NCBI GenBank assembly: GCA_963920635.1
Contig: OY987299.1
Location: 68,182,692 to 68,246,691 of the forward strand
Reading direction: 5' to 3'
Source: Pseudeuparius sepicola
Taxonomy: Eukaryota; Arthropoda; Insecta; Coleoptera; Anthribidae
Length of the DNA stretch: 64,000 nucleotides
Part shown: piece by piece, positions 21,291-32,963 of the stretch
Layout: each line of letters begins with the position of its first letter
Position numbering within the stretch: the stretch's first letter is position 1
Made by a program: the position numbers and the translations under genes
The notes under the pieces: model-generated
What the model was told of the DNA's origin: nothing
The model's database searches: none
The model's input: the letters and a program-made list of their open reading frames with translations, nothing else

Positions 21291-23190
21291 TTACTCGTTT
21301 TTATATTTTGATATTAACATAAAGTCATATTTTCAAACGTATATCTCATACTTTAACTAATTTATTTTTCGTACAGTTTCAATTCATTTACAATATTGTA
21401 TTCAATTTTATTAAGACTTTTTCAAATTTTAAAAACTTAAACTATTTTAAATAATTCAAATTTTCGCGCGTCATATGCTCAATGGCCGCATACTTCCGCC
21501 TAGCCTCGAACCCTGTGCAGATTCAAAATGCGAAGATTCAAGTGTGTGTTTACCTATCAGCAGGTATGTAATTAAAAATCTGTATTATGAATTACTCGAT
21601 TTTTCGGTTCTTTTGATGCATAATTTGAACATAAACACTATTTAGTTTATTAAATATGTTTGTGCTAAAACCGGATTGGTCGAGAGCGGACGGATCAGGT
21701 AGGTCCTGCCGGCCACCGGCCGGGAGGGTCCCATTTTTACAGAGTTTGCTCCGGTCTTCGCTTGTATTAAGTTCGCAGCGGCATCTGCCCATTTCCCGCC
21801 AAATTTTCGATTTTTCGTTCAATTTTTGCCATCGGTGATTTGTTTGAGTGGTTTTGTATTTTTATATTGAGGATTGACTTGGTGTGACTAATATTTTTGG
21901 GTTTTTTTGTTTTTCTATGTTCACGGCATCGTGAGGCAACTACGCTTGCACGAGGCCATTCCTTTTTGGTTGCGTAGCTGATAAAGCGCAGGACACAGCG
22001 AGCAGGTGGTGGCAGTTTCTCCTGGAAAACCCTACAGGTGAGTAATTTCTTTTGATTTTTGCTTAATTCAGTGACTTTACTATTCACCTGTAGTGTTTTT
22101 TTTGACGTGCTGTTTTTTTGAAGGACTCATTTCGTTCAAGGCCCCGGCCACCATTTTTAACTCAAAAACATAGCACTGTCCTTCTTTGAATACCCACCAT
22201 CTTGCGGTTGTTTTCTGGTTGAATATTTTGAAGTTTTCGTCACATTAGCCACACGTTACTTTCTTATTTTTCGGGTTAAGTCTCGATTCTGTAGTACGGA
22301 GCCACTCAGATAAATCTGACACCGATAAATTCAGTTTTCTAGTAAATTCGTATTGAATTTAAAAAACTATGCATAGTTCCCCTTAGTTTAGTATAGTTCT
22401 AAACATTTAATTTTTATCATTATTTGTCAATGTTAAATAACTTTGATATCAAAATTCAATTTTAAATATTAATCGTAACCTATTGGTTTATAAATTTTTG
22501 TAAAAGGTTTAGACCTTGTCTAATGCTATTTTCTCTCTGATTTGTTTATGCTTGCACACCATCTCTGAGGACGCTACGACCACAGCCCTGTGACGATGAA
22601 CAACGTAACGAGAGTTGCGTAGGCATAGAGAGGAGTTGCGTTGGCATAGGTGTGGATTCCTGGTCAGCTCTACTTCGGCGAAACCCCTGAGATATTTGCT
22701 AGCCACAACAACAGCAGCGCCTACACAAGCAGACAAGGACCGGAGGAAACCCTAGCCTCGCCCCGCACTACCACAAGCCTCGTTTTGAGCGTAAGCGACT
22801 GAAAATGGAGTCCCAACTTATTATTCAGAGGAATAATAATTATAGCTGAACAGTCATCATTTGTAACAATTTCACTTTTTGCTCCAAACCAACTTTTATC
22901 TAAAATTTAATTTTCATAGTTTACTGTTTTTAAATAGTTGCTCCAATTTAACTTTATATTAAAGTTGATTTACTTTTTATGGTTGTCATCTAATTAAAAT
23001 TGTAATATCTCACAAATTATTGTAAATAATAAATCATATTTATTTTACTAGGGTTTTATTGAACAGACCCAGTATTAGTATCATGTAAGTATATTACTGC
23101 TTAATTTCTCAATAAAAATATAATTAAAATAAATAAAAAATATAATTAAAATTTGTCCAGCTAGCAGTTGTAAGCGAGAAGGCCATATAT
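21291..23190. other. Intergenic; possible untranslated exon near 22036
   Basis: No protein is recognised. A moderately GC-rich patch (21660-22040) ends in CTACAG|GTGAGT at 22036-22037, which could be the donor of a 5' untranslated exon. A small repeat (GAGTTGCGTAGGCATAG and GAGTTGCGTTGGCATAG) lies at 22611-22649. The rest is AT-rich. Confidence 0.35.
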
Positions 23191-23565
23191 TTAGTTTTTG
23201 ATGCATTTAAGCCAAGTTTTTATTTTATTCATACCATAAGCAGCAGATTCCCTCACAGACTGCCAAGTGTCTCCAGAGAACACCACAACCGTATCATCGG
23301 CATGTGATATCATGGACCTATTCTGTACAACAATATCAGTCAATGAATTAATATAAGAAATGAAGAGTAAGGGACCAAGTACTGTGCCTTGTAGGACACG
23401 AATCCCGATTTCCAATGGATCGCTATGTGTATTGCCAATTCTAACAATCTGTATCCTGCCTTCCAGATAGCTCGCAAAGACATTCAACACAATACCCCTC
23501 ACTCCATAGGACTGTAAAATATAAAAAAATACATGAGGAAAATATATTAGTATTAATATTAACAA
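23191..23565 (-). pseudogene. Non-LTR reverse transcriptase fragment (palm)
   Basis: The frame contains YGVRGIVLNVFASYLEGR, GIRVLQGTVLGPLLFISYIN (motif B) and SHADDTVVVF (motif C). The Tyr of the Y-A-D-D box is replaced by His, and the Pro of P-Q-G by Leu. Both ends are cut off. It is a relic, of a family different from the GC-rich LINE. Confidence 0.85.
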
Positions 23566-24253
23566 ATGACTTATTTATTAATTATATTTTTTTATTTATC
23601 TATAATTAAAAACAACTATTTTTTATTTATCATTTCAATTTTGCATTTTCATTATACCTATTACAAATTTTTATTTTTTTATACAAGGAAAATCAAAAAG
23701 ATTTTTCTAGAAAATATTAAAAAGCGCGTAATTAATTCCTAACGTACACCCTCGAAAACCTATAAAATGATACGTTTGATGCTCATAAATATTCTAACCT
23801 CGGAAAACTATATAAGATTTTCCAAGAATTCTCCGCAATTTTCTTTTCTTTAATTCACTTTTGTTATTTAAAAATGGATTGACCATTATTTTGGCTCCAA
23901 AACATAAATTTTCACATAATCTGTACTTCATTTGATATACATGCGGTTTTTCCGCATTTACGGGGAAACGATTGGGAAAATCGAAATTTTTCATAAGGGA
24001 AATCTTATAGTAAATTTAATTTTGAACTGCTTTCATTTGAAACTTTTTTCAAAAAAATGCATCTTTAAGATATTAGAATTTTTAGTAAAAAAAAACGCGA
24101 AAAATCGTATATATCAAAATGCTGTATGTTTCTGGTGGTTGCGTGCGTGACATATGTTTTCTGACCTCGAAACCTACACTTTTCTATAATAAAATCTGAG
24201 AGTGAAGAAGTTTGCTTATTCCATCTTTTTATGTCTATCTTTCCCGGACTAAT
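23566..24253. other. AT-rich, no gene
   Basis: I see nothing here beyond AT-rich sequence with chance frames. Confidence 0.5.
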
Positions 24254-25440
24254 AAGTAAGTAAGTAAATATTTATTCATAAATATTACACAAAAGTGCTT
24301 TTACAAGTGAAAAATGAATATAAAAAATATTCTCCAAAGAAGAGGACATATTTAAAATTTGTTTAAAATTCAGAATTAGTAACACTGACAATAGAGCTAC
24401 TTGTGAAAGTCATACATTAAGATAGGTCCCTAAAATTGCTACCGAGATACTTCTCAAAAGAATAAAAGGAATTTAAAATTAGATATTGTTTATTTTTTCT
24501 CGAGGACAACAATCCTCCAACTCACAATAATACCGTTGTTGTTCCATGTATCATAGCCAGGAACCACACGATTCTGTGTGAAAAGATGCATGTTTTGATT
24601 AATATAGCAAAGAGATTGCAAGATATAAGCACATGAAAAAGTGAGCAGTCCAAACTCTCTAAAGCAGTGACGGCAGCATTCGCGGTACCCCACTCCTAAC
24701 ATAGCAAGCAAACATCTTCGCTGGATGCCGAAAACCGTAGCAGCCCGTCCTGAATGGCCCCAATTGAGCATATTAGATCCAAAAACCCATGGAAAGCCAT
24801 TATTAGTACTTCCAGCGACAGGCTCTGCGAGATTTCTAAGTAAGCAAGTTACTTTAAATATTTTATTACTAACTTGCGTGACATGCTGCGTGGATGCCGA
24901 AGACCGTAGCAGCCCATCCTCAATGGCCCCAATTGAGCATATTAGATCCAAAAAACTCATGGAAAGCCATTATTAGTACTTCCAGCGACAGGCTCTGCGA
25001 GATTTCTAAGTAAGCAAGTTACTTTAAATATTTTATTACTAACTTGCGTGACATGCTCCATCCAGGTCAATTTGGGATCAAGGAAGACACCTAGAAACTT
25101 AACCACACTATCTGTTTGCATATTTGGGTAAGGAGTTCTAAGAGAAAAATTTAGGTTTTGCATCTTAGAGTCGTTAAGGCTCAGACGATTGGACAGAAAC
25201 TACTCCCCCATGGTAGTCCGTGCATCATAAACCATGGTCTGAATAGGTTCAAAAGATGGTAACTTATAAAGTTGGTGGTGTCGTTTGCGAAAAGAATCAG
25301 ATTACTCTGCGAGAGTGCTAAATCATTGACATAAATTAGGAAAAGAACCGGTCCCAGCACTGACCCCTGAGGTACTCCATGCCGAAGTTGACCGGATTTA
25401 TCACCAACATAACAAACTGTTTACAGTCTGACAAGTATGA
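24254..25440 (-). pseudogene. Non-LTR retrotransposon 3' half with internal duplication
   Basis: On the minus strand: PQGSVLGPVLFLIYVNDL (motif B), LILFANDTTNF (motif C, with Phe-Ala-Asn-Asp in place of Tyr-Ala-Asp-Asp), VKFLGVFLDPKLTWMEHV (thumb), then WGHSGRAATVFGIQRRCLLAMLG and a C-terminal domain ending at 24490. The 3' end has TTAC repeats (24256-24271). A 169-bp stretch is tandemly duplicated (24723-25060), which repeats the VTQVSNKIFKVTCLLRNLAE segment. Several frameshifts are present. Confidence 0.85.
24723..25060. repeat. 169-bp tandem duplication inside the LINE fragment
   Basis: GGATGCCGAA-ACCGTAGCAGCCC begins at 24723 and again at 24892, and the following 150 or so bases are nearly identical. 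The first unit ends ACATGCTGCG at the junction and the second returns to ordinary LINE sequence (ACATGCTCCATCC). Confidence 0.9.
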
Positions 25441-25569
25441 TTCCATGAGAATAGAATCATTTAACCTAATTTAACTTATAATAGAACCCATTAAGAGTCA
25501 CTAATACAAGTCAAACTTTACTTGATTAGTCTGTGCAAATTGTAATGTTGAGCAAATAATAGAAGCGGG

Positions 25570-26314
25570 GGTTTCCGCTTGTAATTTCTCTGACCACTAT
25601 TGTATTTTTGTAAAGTTGGATGTGCTTCTGATGATTTAAATAGGATTCCAGAGAAAATAGCGTATCGCCCGCTTAAAATGAATTTATTTCAAAATAACCT
25701 CGAGTCTATTCCTTTGCAATTAATTTACCATTTAAATTATATCGGGGACAAAATTAAAATCTTTAATGAAAGTATTCTGACTTTCTTTGATTGGCATGCC
25801 CTTATTAAATATTTCACAAAACGCAACAAACCTCTTTTCAACCCTGGTCCCTGGATACCGATAACATCAAGAGGATACAAAGAATACGAGACAAGGCCTT
25901 CAAAGACTTTAAACTAAATTACCAAGTGAAAGGGACTACTACAAACAACTCAGAAATTAAAAAAAACATCAATTAAACTGGAAAGAAAAGCCTATTACAA
26001 GGCTAAATGTAAAAATTTCAGTATGGAGGAAAAATGGAGGTAGCTAAATAGAATAACACCAACAAAGCTAAACAAAATTCCAGAGTGTTTTAACGACGTA
26101 AATGAATCTAATTCAGTTTTTTATAAATTCAACTAAAAGCAATGATTCACCAAACAATGAACTTATTAACTTTTATTCTACGAATATAATGAATGGTACA
26201 CATACTTCACTGACATTAAAATTAGTGACTAATCATGAGATTATCCAGGTGGTCCAGAGAATTAATGCTACAACTTTTGGCTCCGATCATCTTAACATAA
26301 CCTTGATAATTTGA
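25570..26314 (+). pseudogene. Non-LTR element: endonuclease-RT linker and RT start
   Basis: A first frame (25600-25917) reads like the segment after the APE domain: AYRPLKMNLFQNNLES, then KIKIFNESILTFFDWHAL and PGPWIPITS. After frameshifts, 26102-26314 contains ELINFYSTNIMN and EIIQVVQRINATTFGSDHL, the start of the RT domain. It is opposite in strand to the neighbouring LINE piece and so a separate insertion. It has several stops. Confidence 0.65.
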
Positions 26315-26746
26315 TGTTGCCCTTGTAGCCATAAAGTCACTCCAATAAAATTTAGGTGTGCTACTCAGGGTTAGAGGAGAGCTGGGTTATTTGCAGGTTC
26401 GTTAAAATTTATATACATATATTTATTTATTTATTTTTAGTTGGAAATAGGGCGCTCCCTACTTTCGAAATTTTTCTTATATAAAAATTAATTCTTAAAG
26501 TAGGAAGTGGAAGTAAAGATTGTTAATAAAAAAAAAACCTGAATCTCCGTATACCCTGTACTAAAAATTAATTAGAGAGAAAGGTCTAGATTAGTCCTTT
26601 ATTCAAACTTTGCTTTCTTTTTCAAAAATAAAAATCACAAATGCATATAGAAACATTTATTATTTTTCCAAAAGATAACATTTGCGGTGAAGCAACTATT
26701 TGCTTATAATGTAACTGTCAAAATGACAGACTTCTTTCCAAGATTA

Positions 26747-26904
26747 AAGCCTGGTTCATGCAGCTTCTTTATCTTTTAATTTTACTTTATCTTTAAGAAA
26801 GAACCAACGGCATTTGGCCCTTGATTTGAACTGACCAATGACATTTAATATTTCTGAAAGATAAAGAAAAATTAAAAGATAAAGAAGCTGTATGAACCAG
26901 GCTT
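26747..26904. mobile_element. 158-bp palindromic MITE with TA target duplication
   Basis: The ends are AAGCCTGGTTCATGCAGC and the inverse of GCTGTATGAACCAGGCTT, continuing into TTCTTTATCTTTTAATTTT on both arms. TA flanks both ends (26745-26746 and 26905-26906). There is no ORF. It is probably a mariner-type MITE. Confidence 0.85.
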
Positions 26905-26906
26905 TA

Positions 26907-28351
26907 GTTAGATTTAAAATCAAATTTTAGGTTACATGTTTGTATTTACGAAACGGTTTCGAAACTCTTCGTTTACAATTACCATAATGATAAACTTATT
27001 ATCCTTACATGATCACAAATTTGGAAAGTTGAGTTAAATTTTCACGACTATGGGCAACTAAATTTAAAGTTAAGTTTATACTGCAAAAATCATCACAAAG
27101 TTCATGTACGTCAAATTGTAAAATCACTTATATAAAATTAGGAGAATCACAAGTCAAATAAACTGAATACAGATAAGGGTTGATCTTACCTCAGTCACGT
27201 AGACGACACCCAGATGTTGCAAACCATTACATACGATCAAATAAATTCCATGACCATACTTGAAGGCAGACGTTCCCAGTATTCTACAGTTGACGAACGA
27301 ACACGTGATTATTTCTGCATGTATTTTCCTTGTTAACAAACGCCTAGTCCGGTCCTGCCGGACCTAAAGGCGCTTGTTATGGCCCTTGCTTTTCCTAAAA
27401 ATGTATGTATGTGTGAAACACGCTGTTTTATGGTCCTCGCCACAGGGCGCAGTTTTCGATATTTCCAAAATTCTCGTACGGCCTCCTGGGGACATGGGCA
27501 ACAGAGCCTCCAAATATCGTCAGAACTGGAAAAGCCGTTCGGCCCCTGGAAATTTTTTTCGATTTTGATAAAAATGGGCTAGGGGATCGAACGGGGAGCG
27601 CGATTCGAGCTCGGTTTTCGCGTGGGACCGTGGACGGCTATTTGCCTGCCGCCTGCGAGAGGGCCACTTGAAAAAAAAAAGCCATTCGGCCGTGAGGGCC
27701 CTTTTTCCGATTTTTGGGGTTCGCGCGGAGCGATTCGGATTTGGCTAGGGATTTTTTCTTTGTATCACGGGCGAGAGACTCATCCGGGAAACGAGGACTG
27801 CTGCCAGATCTAGCGGTTTTTCCCTAGATCTACTGATTTCATCCTTTGTCTACTGATCTGATTTGTATAGTAAGTATCCGGAAATCTTACGTTTTATGGA
27901 GCAACTAATAAGAAATATATCCTAAAAATTAATATCATCCACAAAAACAACTGGTAAGATGTGGATATTTATATGTACGTCTATTGCTATTGAAGGCATT
28001 ATAGTTCCATCTGGCGACAAAATACAGAAGTCGCAATTGTTTATATGTGCTGATTTTTCGACAAACTTGGAAATTCCAATAAAAATACAACCAGCTGCAT
28101 TCGGTTGTATTTTTTTAGCTACTTACGTATGTATGTACACGCGCGGCCTCAGAAATCGTTCCACTAGGCATGAGATATAAGCAAGAAATCAAGAATTTCG
28201 GGTAAGCGCTGCAACGTTGCGCCAATTCCACAGCTACTCAAATCAACAACTTCCCCTACATTCCCTCGTACCGACCCGCTCCTCCCCGTAGAAAATAAAA
28301 ATTAAAATACAAAAATAGGCTAGATAATAAATCGCTGTATTATCAGGGGTA
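26907..28351. other. No gene recognised; GC-richer block 27350-27830
   Basis: The block 27350-27830 is GC-richer than its surroundings and contains a hairpin (GTCCGGTCCTGCCGGAC, 27346-27362) and short open frames that are not similar to anything I know. It may be part of an unidentified repeat. Confidence 0.3.
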
Positions 28352-28530
28352 ATATAACAAGTGGTCTGCCTATTATCGATAATACCTTTCGTTAATTTTA
28401 CGAATTATAATCCCAAAGCTGAAAATACCACAACTGCGCAGCAGGAGTGGTATTTTCTTAGCATTGGGATTATAATGAGTGATAAATCAAGGAAAGGTAT
28501 TATCTATTATTAGGCATACCACGAGTTGTA
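28352..28530. repeat. Foldback MITE of about 180 bp
   Basis: The left arm contains AAGTGGTCTGCC, GATAATACCTTTC, ATTATAATCCCA and GAAAATACCAC. The right arm carries the same blocks inverted, around the centre AACTGCGCAGCAGGA (28431-28445). The arms are about 80 bp and diverged by some 15 percent by eye. Confidence 0.8.
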
Positions 28531-28774
28531 TTTAAAAAGAGAATTTAACAACTGCAAATAGTTAGTTTGACAGCTAGCTGTCATTTAGATTGAACTTTCG
28601 GTTCTGAATATGTTTTTTGTGTTAATAGATATTTAAAGATCAATGTGTTAACTGAAAACATATATTCTAGTCCTATAATATTAAATTTGGTAATGTGAAG
28701 AAGTTATCGGGTTATCAGTTTTAGCTGCCACAATATTGGTTTAGCGTAACTATAGGACGTAACTAAGAGAGTAG

Positions 28775-28816
28775 GATTTCAGCGAAAATACCACCAGTGG
28801 TATTATCGCTGAAATC
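28775..28816. repeat. Short palindrome related to the preceding MITE
   Basis: GATTTCAGCGAAAATACCAC is followed by CA and an inverse copy with one mismatch. It shares the GGTATTTTC core with the centre of the MITE at 28352-28530. Confidence 0.75.
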
Positions 28817-30087
28817 ATCACCTGATTGGTTAATTTTCAAAAATCATATCATTTCATTGGTTCATATTGGCAGGCGTTGAATTCTCATTATAATAATGTG
28901 GATTTAAAGTTTTACAAAGTTTCTTGGTATTTTGAGATTCACGTAACGTGAAATTACGCGGATTTCTTTGATTGTCAAAGTGGTATTAGTTAAATAAGGT
29001 ATAATATTTAAGTATAACTGTGTTATTATAGAAGAATCTCGTAGTGGTTTTTTACATTGGTTTATTACACTTCTTTATCTTAACCGCGAACCAAATCTTT
29101 GGTTTATTTCAATTTGTAAAGCTTCCCTGGAGTTTTCGGGTGAGGTTCTGATGCTTCCCGGGCCTCCGAAAAATTGAGAAATTAGAAAAAACAAGCAATT
29201 TCCAATAGTGGTTTCAGCAGATTTTCCGTCGGTTTCGTTGATTCTACACTCTACAGCCGCCCCGTTTCTCGAAAATGGTTAATCGTGAATCGGGAATTTC
29301 TCTTACATATCGGATTTTCGAGGTTCTTTTTGGTACCGGAGGAAAGTACGACACCCACTTAAGAGACTTACCACCTTCGATTTTTTAGAACGGCTCTATT
29401 CGAGGTTGTCGAAAGACTTTGGCGAAAAAAGCCGCCAATGTCCGTGGGCAGGGTTATAAGATTTTCCACTATTATTCAGGCAATCTAAGGCCAATAACTT
29501 AACAGCGCCGAATTTACTGTTTTTTGCTCTGTAACTGGCAATGTCACATAAGGTAATGTCGCGTAATAAGATGTTAGATTTACCGTCACTTACGCTTTTA
29601 AGGTTATCGCTGGCTTTCAAACTGCGAGAGAGACGAGGGGTAATTGCAACGTTGTCAGTTGAACGCCTTTGCGTCCGCACGTATTGGAACGATTTCAAGG
29701 GCCGCGCGTGTACGTCTATTATCATTAGATGATTTGTAATATGATTTGAGAGATCGTTTGTTAAGTTTTTATTTGTTTTCTTTTCGAATTATAGAAAAAT
29801 AGGTTTATCGAGTTGCTGGCGTGTTTATCTGTATAGCCCCGCCGTTTTTGCCACTTATGAAAGTACATCCATTTTTAGTATTGTAATCTCCTAATTTACC
29901 AGGAGAAAATCTGGCAACACCTCGTTTCGTGGGGGCCTGGCGAGTGTCTCAAAGTTAGGTTAGGTCAGTTATTGACAATCGTATTTTTTCAATTTTTTGT
30001 TTTTTCGACGATTTTCCAATTTTCCAGCGTTCTGGGAGCCCGGAGGCCAATTTGCCTCCTACGATGAGAAATCTCGTATTTATTTTA
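28817..30087. other. No gene recognised
   Basis: Mixed composition. A frame on the minus strand (29396-29725) is 109 codons long but has no recognisable motif, and another frame overlaps it on the plus strand. I do not call either. Confidence 0.3.
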
Positions 30088-30802
30088 GGAAGTGGCTATT
30101 TATACGTCCGACGGATACAAACGTCAGTATACGTCTTGCGCTCTCGATTATGAATCGGCTTGTTTACTAAGTCGATTGGATGATGTCCGAAATTATTCAG
30201 ACCTATCTTGTCTCATTTTATATTGCGTATGCCCTACTTTTTCCGCGATGGGCGCTGCGGAATGAAAAATGAAGTGGTAATTATTTACAATGATGTAATA
30301 ATAACCCACCCCCGATTTTCTTGAAATTTTGGCTACCCCCCGACATTCGGCGCGGTGCCGAATGTCGGGGAGTAGCCAAAATATCGAGAAAATCGGGGGT
30401 GGGTTACAACGCCGAACGTCGCATCGGGCGAAAATACGGGGTACCTACCTAGCCAAAATTTCAAGAAAATCGGGGGTGGGTTACACCATTGGAAATTATT
30501 ACCACTTATTTTTTCATGCGGCCGCGCGCATCGCTGCCGACTGCCACAATAGGGTGCGAATGCCCCCTTCTTTTTTCATACGGCAGCCTCTATCCCCCAA
30601 AAAGGAGCAGTGCATACGCTCCTTATTGCAAAGATGCTTGAGAAAAATGCACTTCCGACTTATCTAAATATTAGTTTACTCGGCTTCGGACGTGTACGGA
30701 GTTAAATGCACGTCCAAAGAAGTCACGTGACTCAGCCCGCCAATGAAAGCGCAAGACGTATATTGAGGTTTGTATCCGTCGGACGTATAAATAGCCACTT
30801 CC
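30088..30802. mobile_element. Mutator-like nonautonomous element, copy 1
   Basis: A 715-bp element with inverted ends GGAAGTGGCTATTTATACGT, flanked by a perfect 9-bp duplication TTTATTTTA (30079-30087 and 30803-30811). The 9-bp duplication and long inverted ends fit the MULE superfamily. The centre is a palindrome built on CCGATTTTCTTGAAATTTTG. A near-identical copy in inverse orientation is at 41094-41767. Frames inside are not conserved as proteins. Confidence 0.88.
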
Positions 30803-30811
30803 TTTATTTTA

Positions 30812-31681
30812 TTATTAGTGGGTCAATTTCTTGGAAAAACCAAGCCTGAAAATATCAAAATCCCGGATGGAAGAAACCTAGGACCTACTGGGGTCTGACG
30901 GTAATTCGGAGCATGGAAAACTAATCATACAAGTTAGGCGCGAGTGTTTATAATTCACTTTAAGAATTTTAGCTAAGTACTCTGGATCTTTGTCGCCCTC
31001 ACTGTAACAGAGGTCGGTGGTCTCCCCCTAATACCTACTGATGCATTTTGAGGAGACCTCTTCAAAAAATATATGCCGACACGGGAATATATGCCTATAC
31101 GGGGGCACACAGAAGGTACTTAGGTTCGGTCAATGACCTATAATGGTTTGAATAAGAGTGTTTGTAGGATAAAAATCTGTTAAGATCAGCATGCAGTGCC
31201 GTCTTTTTTTTATCTCAACTAAATCTAAGCCTTATCTGGATGGTATATGTCCTTCCTTGGTGTCATAGGTACCCACTCTGTGAGCGGTAAGTTAGTCGTA
31301 CGGCTACGAACCACCACCGTCAGCCAGCTTCTTTCTTCTTTTAGGGACTTCTTAACAGTAAAGTACAGCGGGCAAACAGGCAAGTAATGCTGAGTGGGTC
31401 ACGAAACAACCTCTACGAAGTGGCTACAGAAATTTACGAAGCATGGAACGAAGGGAAATTGCTTAGTTACTTTCTGTTTTTCTGTATTACAAGTGAACGC
31501 AAATATTGAATGCCGGAAATGACAGCTAGACGGATCTGCCAGAAATGACAGGCCTCGATCCTTCGGCCAACCAACTATAACCTCAAAGTTTGTTGTTGTT
31601 GTTTATACGTGTTTAAACGAAAACATATCCTCCCTTGGCATCGTAGATACCCACTCTGTGAGCGGTAAGTTAGTCTTATAA
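30812..31681. other. Non-coding; two direct repeats of about 55 bp
   Basis: Segments at about 31244-31298 and 31624-31679 share ACCCACTCTGTGAGCGGTAA and flanking bases. No gene is seen between or around them. Confidence 0.5.
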
Positions 31682-32471
31682 ACTTGTGCTGTTCTTTGTT
31701 CGTGCTTTTACCCACAACTTTTTTGAGATTATGTTTTTGGTCTTGGAGATTCGTCATTTTAGTGCACCTTTTCATTTTGCAACTAAATTGTACTCTTGTT
31801 TCATAACGATAAAATAAATCCTTTGCATTGAAATTGGCAAAATGTGCCCCAAAACACCTGTTAACTTCAACATTAAAAACATAAAATTTTTATCTACCGC
31901 TTTCAAACGTTACAGATAGTCTGTACCATTTAAACTGAGAAAAAAATTCCTATGGGACAATGTACCAAAACTTATTAGTCTTCAAAATGGAAAGGATTGA
32001 ATTTAACAAAATTTGAACACCCTATTTCAAGAAAACCAATGGTGTTTTGCCCAATGTCCAATTGGTATTTTTTTCTCAGTTTAAATGGAATAGTCGATCT
32101 GTAACATTTGAAAGCGGTAGATAAAAATTTTATGTTTCGAATGATGAAGTTAACGGGTGTTTTGGGGCACGTTTTGCCAATTTCAACGCAAACGGTTGAT
32201 TCTATCATTATGAAAAAGAGTACATTTTAGTTGCAAAATGAAAAGTTGCACTAAAATGGCGAACCTTCAAGACCAAAAACATAACCTCAAAAAAGTTAGG
32301 AGTAAAAGCACGATCACATAACAGCACAAGCGGCGCCCTCTATGAGATACATAAAAACTGACACCTTCAGCTTATTCTCCATCGCCAAAAACATAACAGT
32401 GCAAAGTTTCAGCTGTGCAACTTGATTATTTAGAGATATAAATAAAAAAAAATTCTTTTGGGTCACCCTGT
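31682..32471. mobile_element. Foldback element, second family member (left end truncated)
   Basis: Related throughout to 9491-11856 (for example TTGTTTCATAACGAT, GCATTGAAATTGGCAAA, GGGCACGTTTTG, AGCGGCGCCCTCTATGAG). The arms pair left to right: CTTGTGCTGTT at 31684 pairs with AACAGCACAAG at about 32321. The right end is TCACCCTGTA at 32471. The outer part of the left arm is missing. Confidence 0.8.
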
Positions 32472-32617
32472 AACCCAAATAACTTTGCAGGGAAACGCCA
32501 AATCGAAAAATTTTATACGAGAAGCCCCCTTATTTTTAAAAAGGCAATCACCTCCTGAATTTTTTCGCACTTATTCATTTACATATATCCCCAATTATAA
32601 AAAATTTATTCAACTCA

Positions 32618-32963
32618 AAACAAGTCTGAAATAAAAATATAGTTTAAAAACTAAAAAAACACGTTTACGCTTAGCAAACCGAACTAAAAAGTAAAAAATA
32701 ATAATAGCAAACCAAATTTTATTGTAAAAAAGAAGCGTGCGGGGTGCTTTTTTTATTATATATATTTTTTTATGATAACTCTACTTTTATCAATAGCTAC
32801 TAATGAAATATTTATAACAATTGATATCATGCACCCCACGCTTCTTTTTTTACAATAAAATTCGGTTTGCTATTATTATTTTTTACTTTTTAGTTCAGTT
32901 TGCTAAGCGTAAGCGTGTTTTTTTTTTAGTTTTTTAAACTATATTTTTATTTCAGACTTGTTT
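32618..32963. repeat. Foldback MITE of about 345 bp
   Basis: The arms of about 140 bp start AACAAGTCTGAAATAAAAAT and run through GCTTAGCAAAC and AGAAGCGTG. They are inverted at 32825-32963 around an AT-rich loop of about 75 bp. There is no ORF. Confidence 0.85.
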
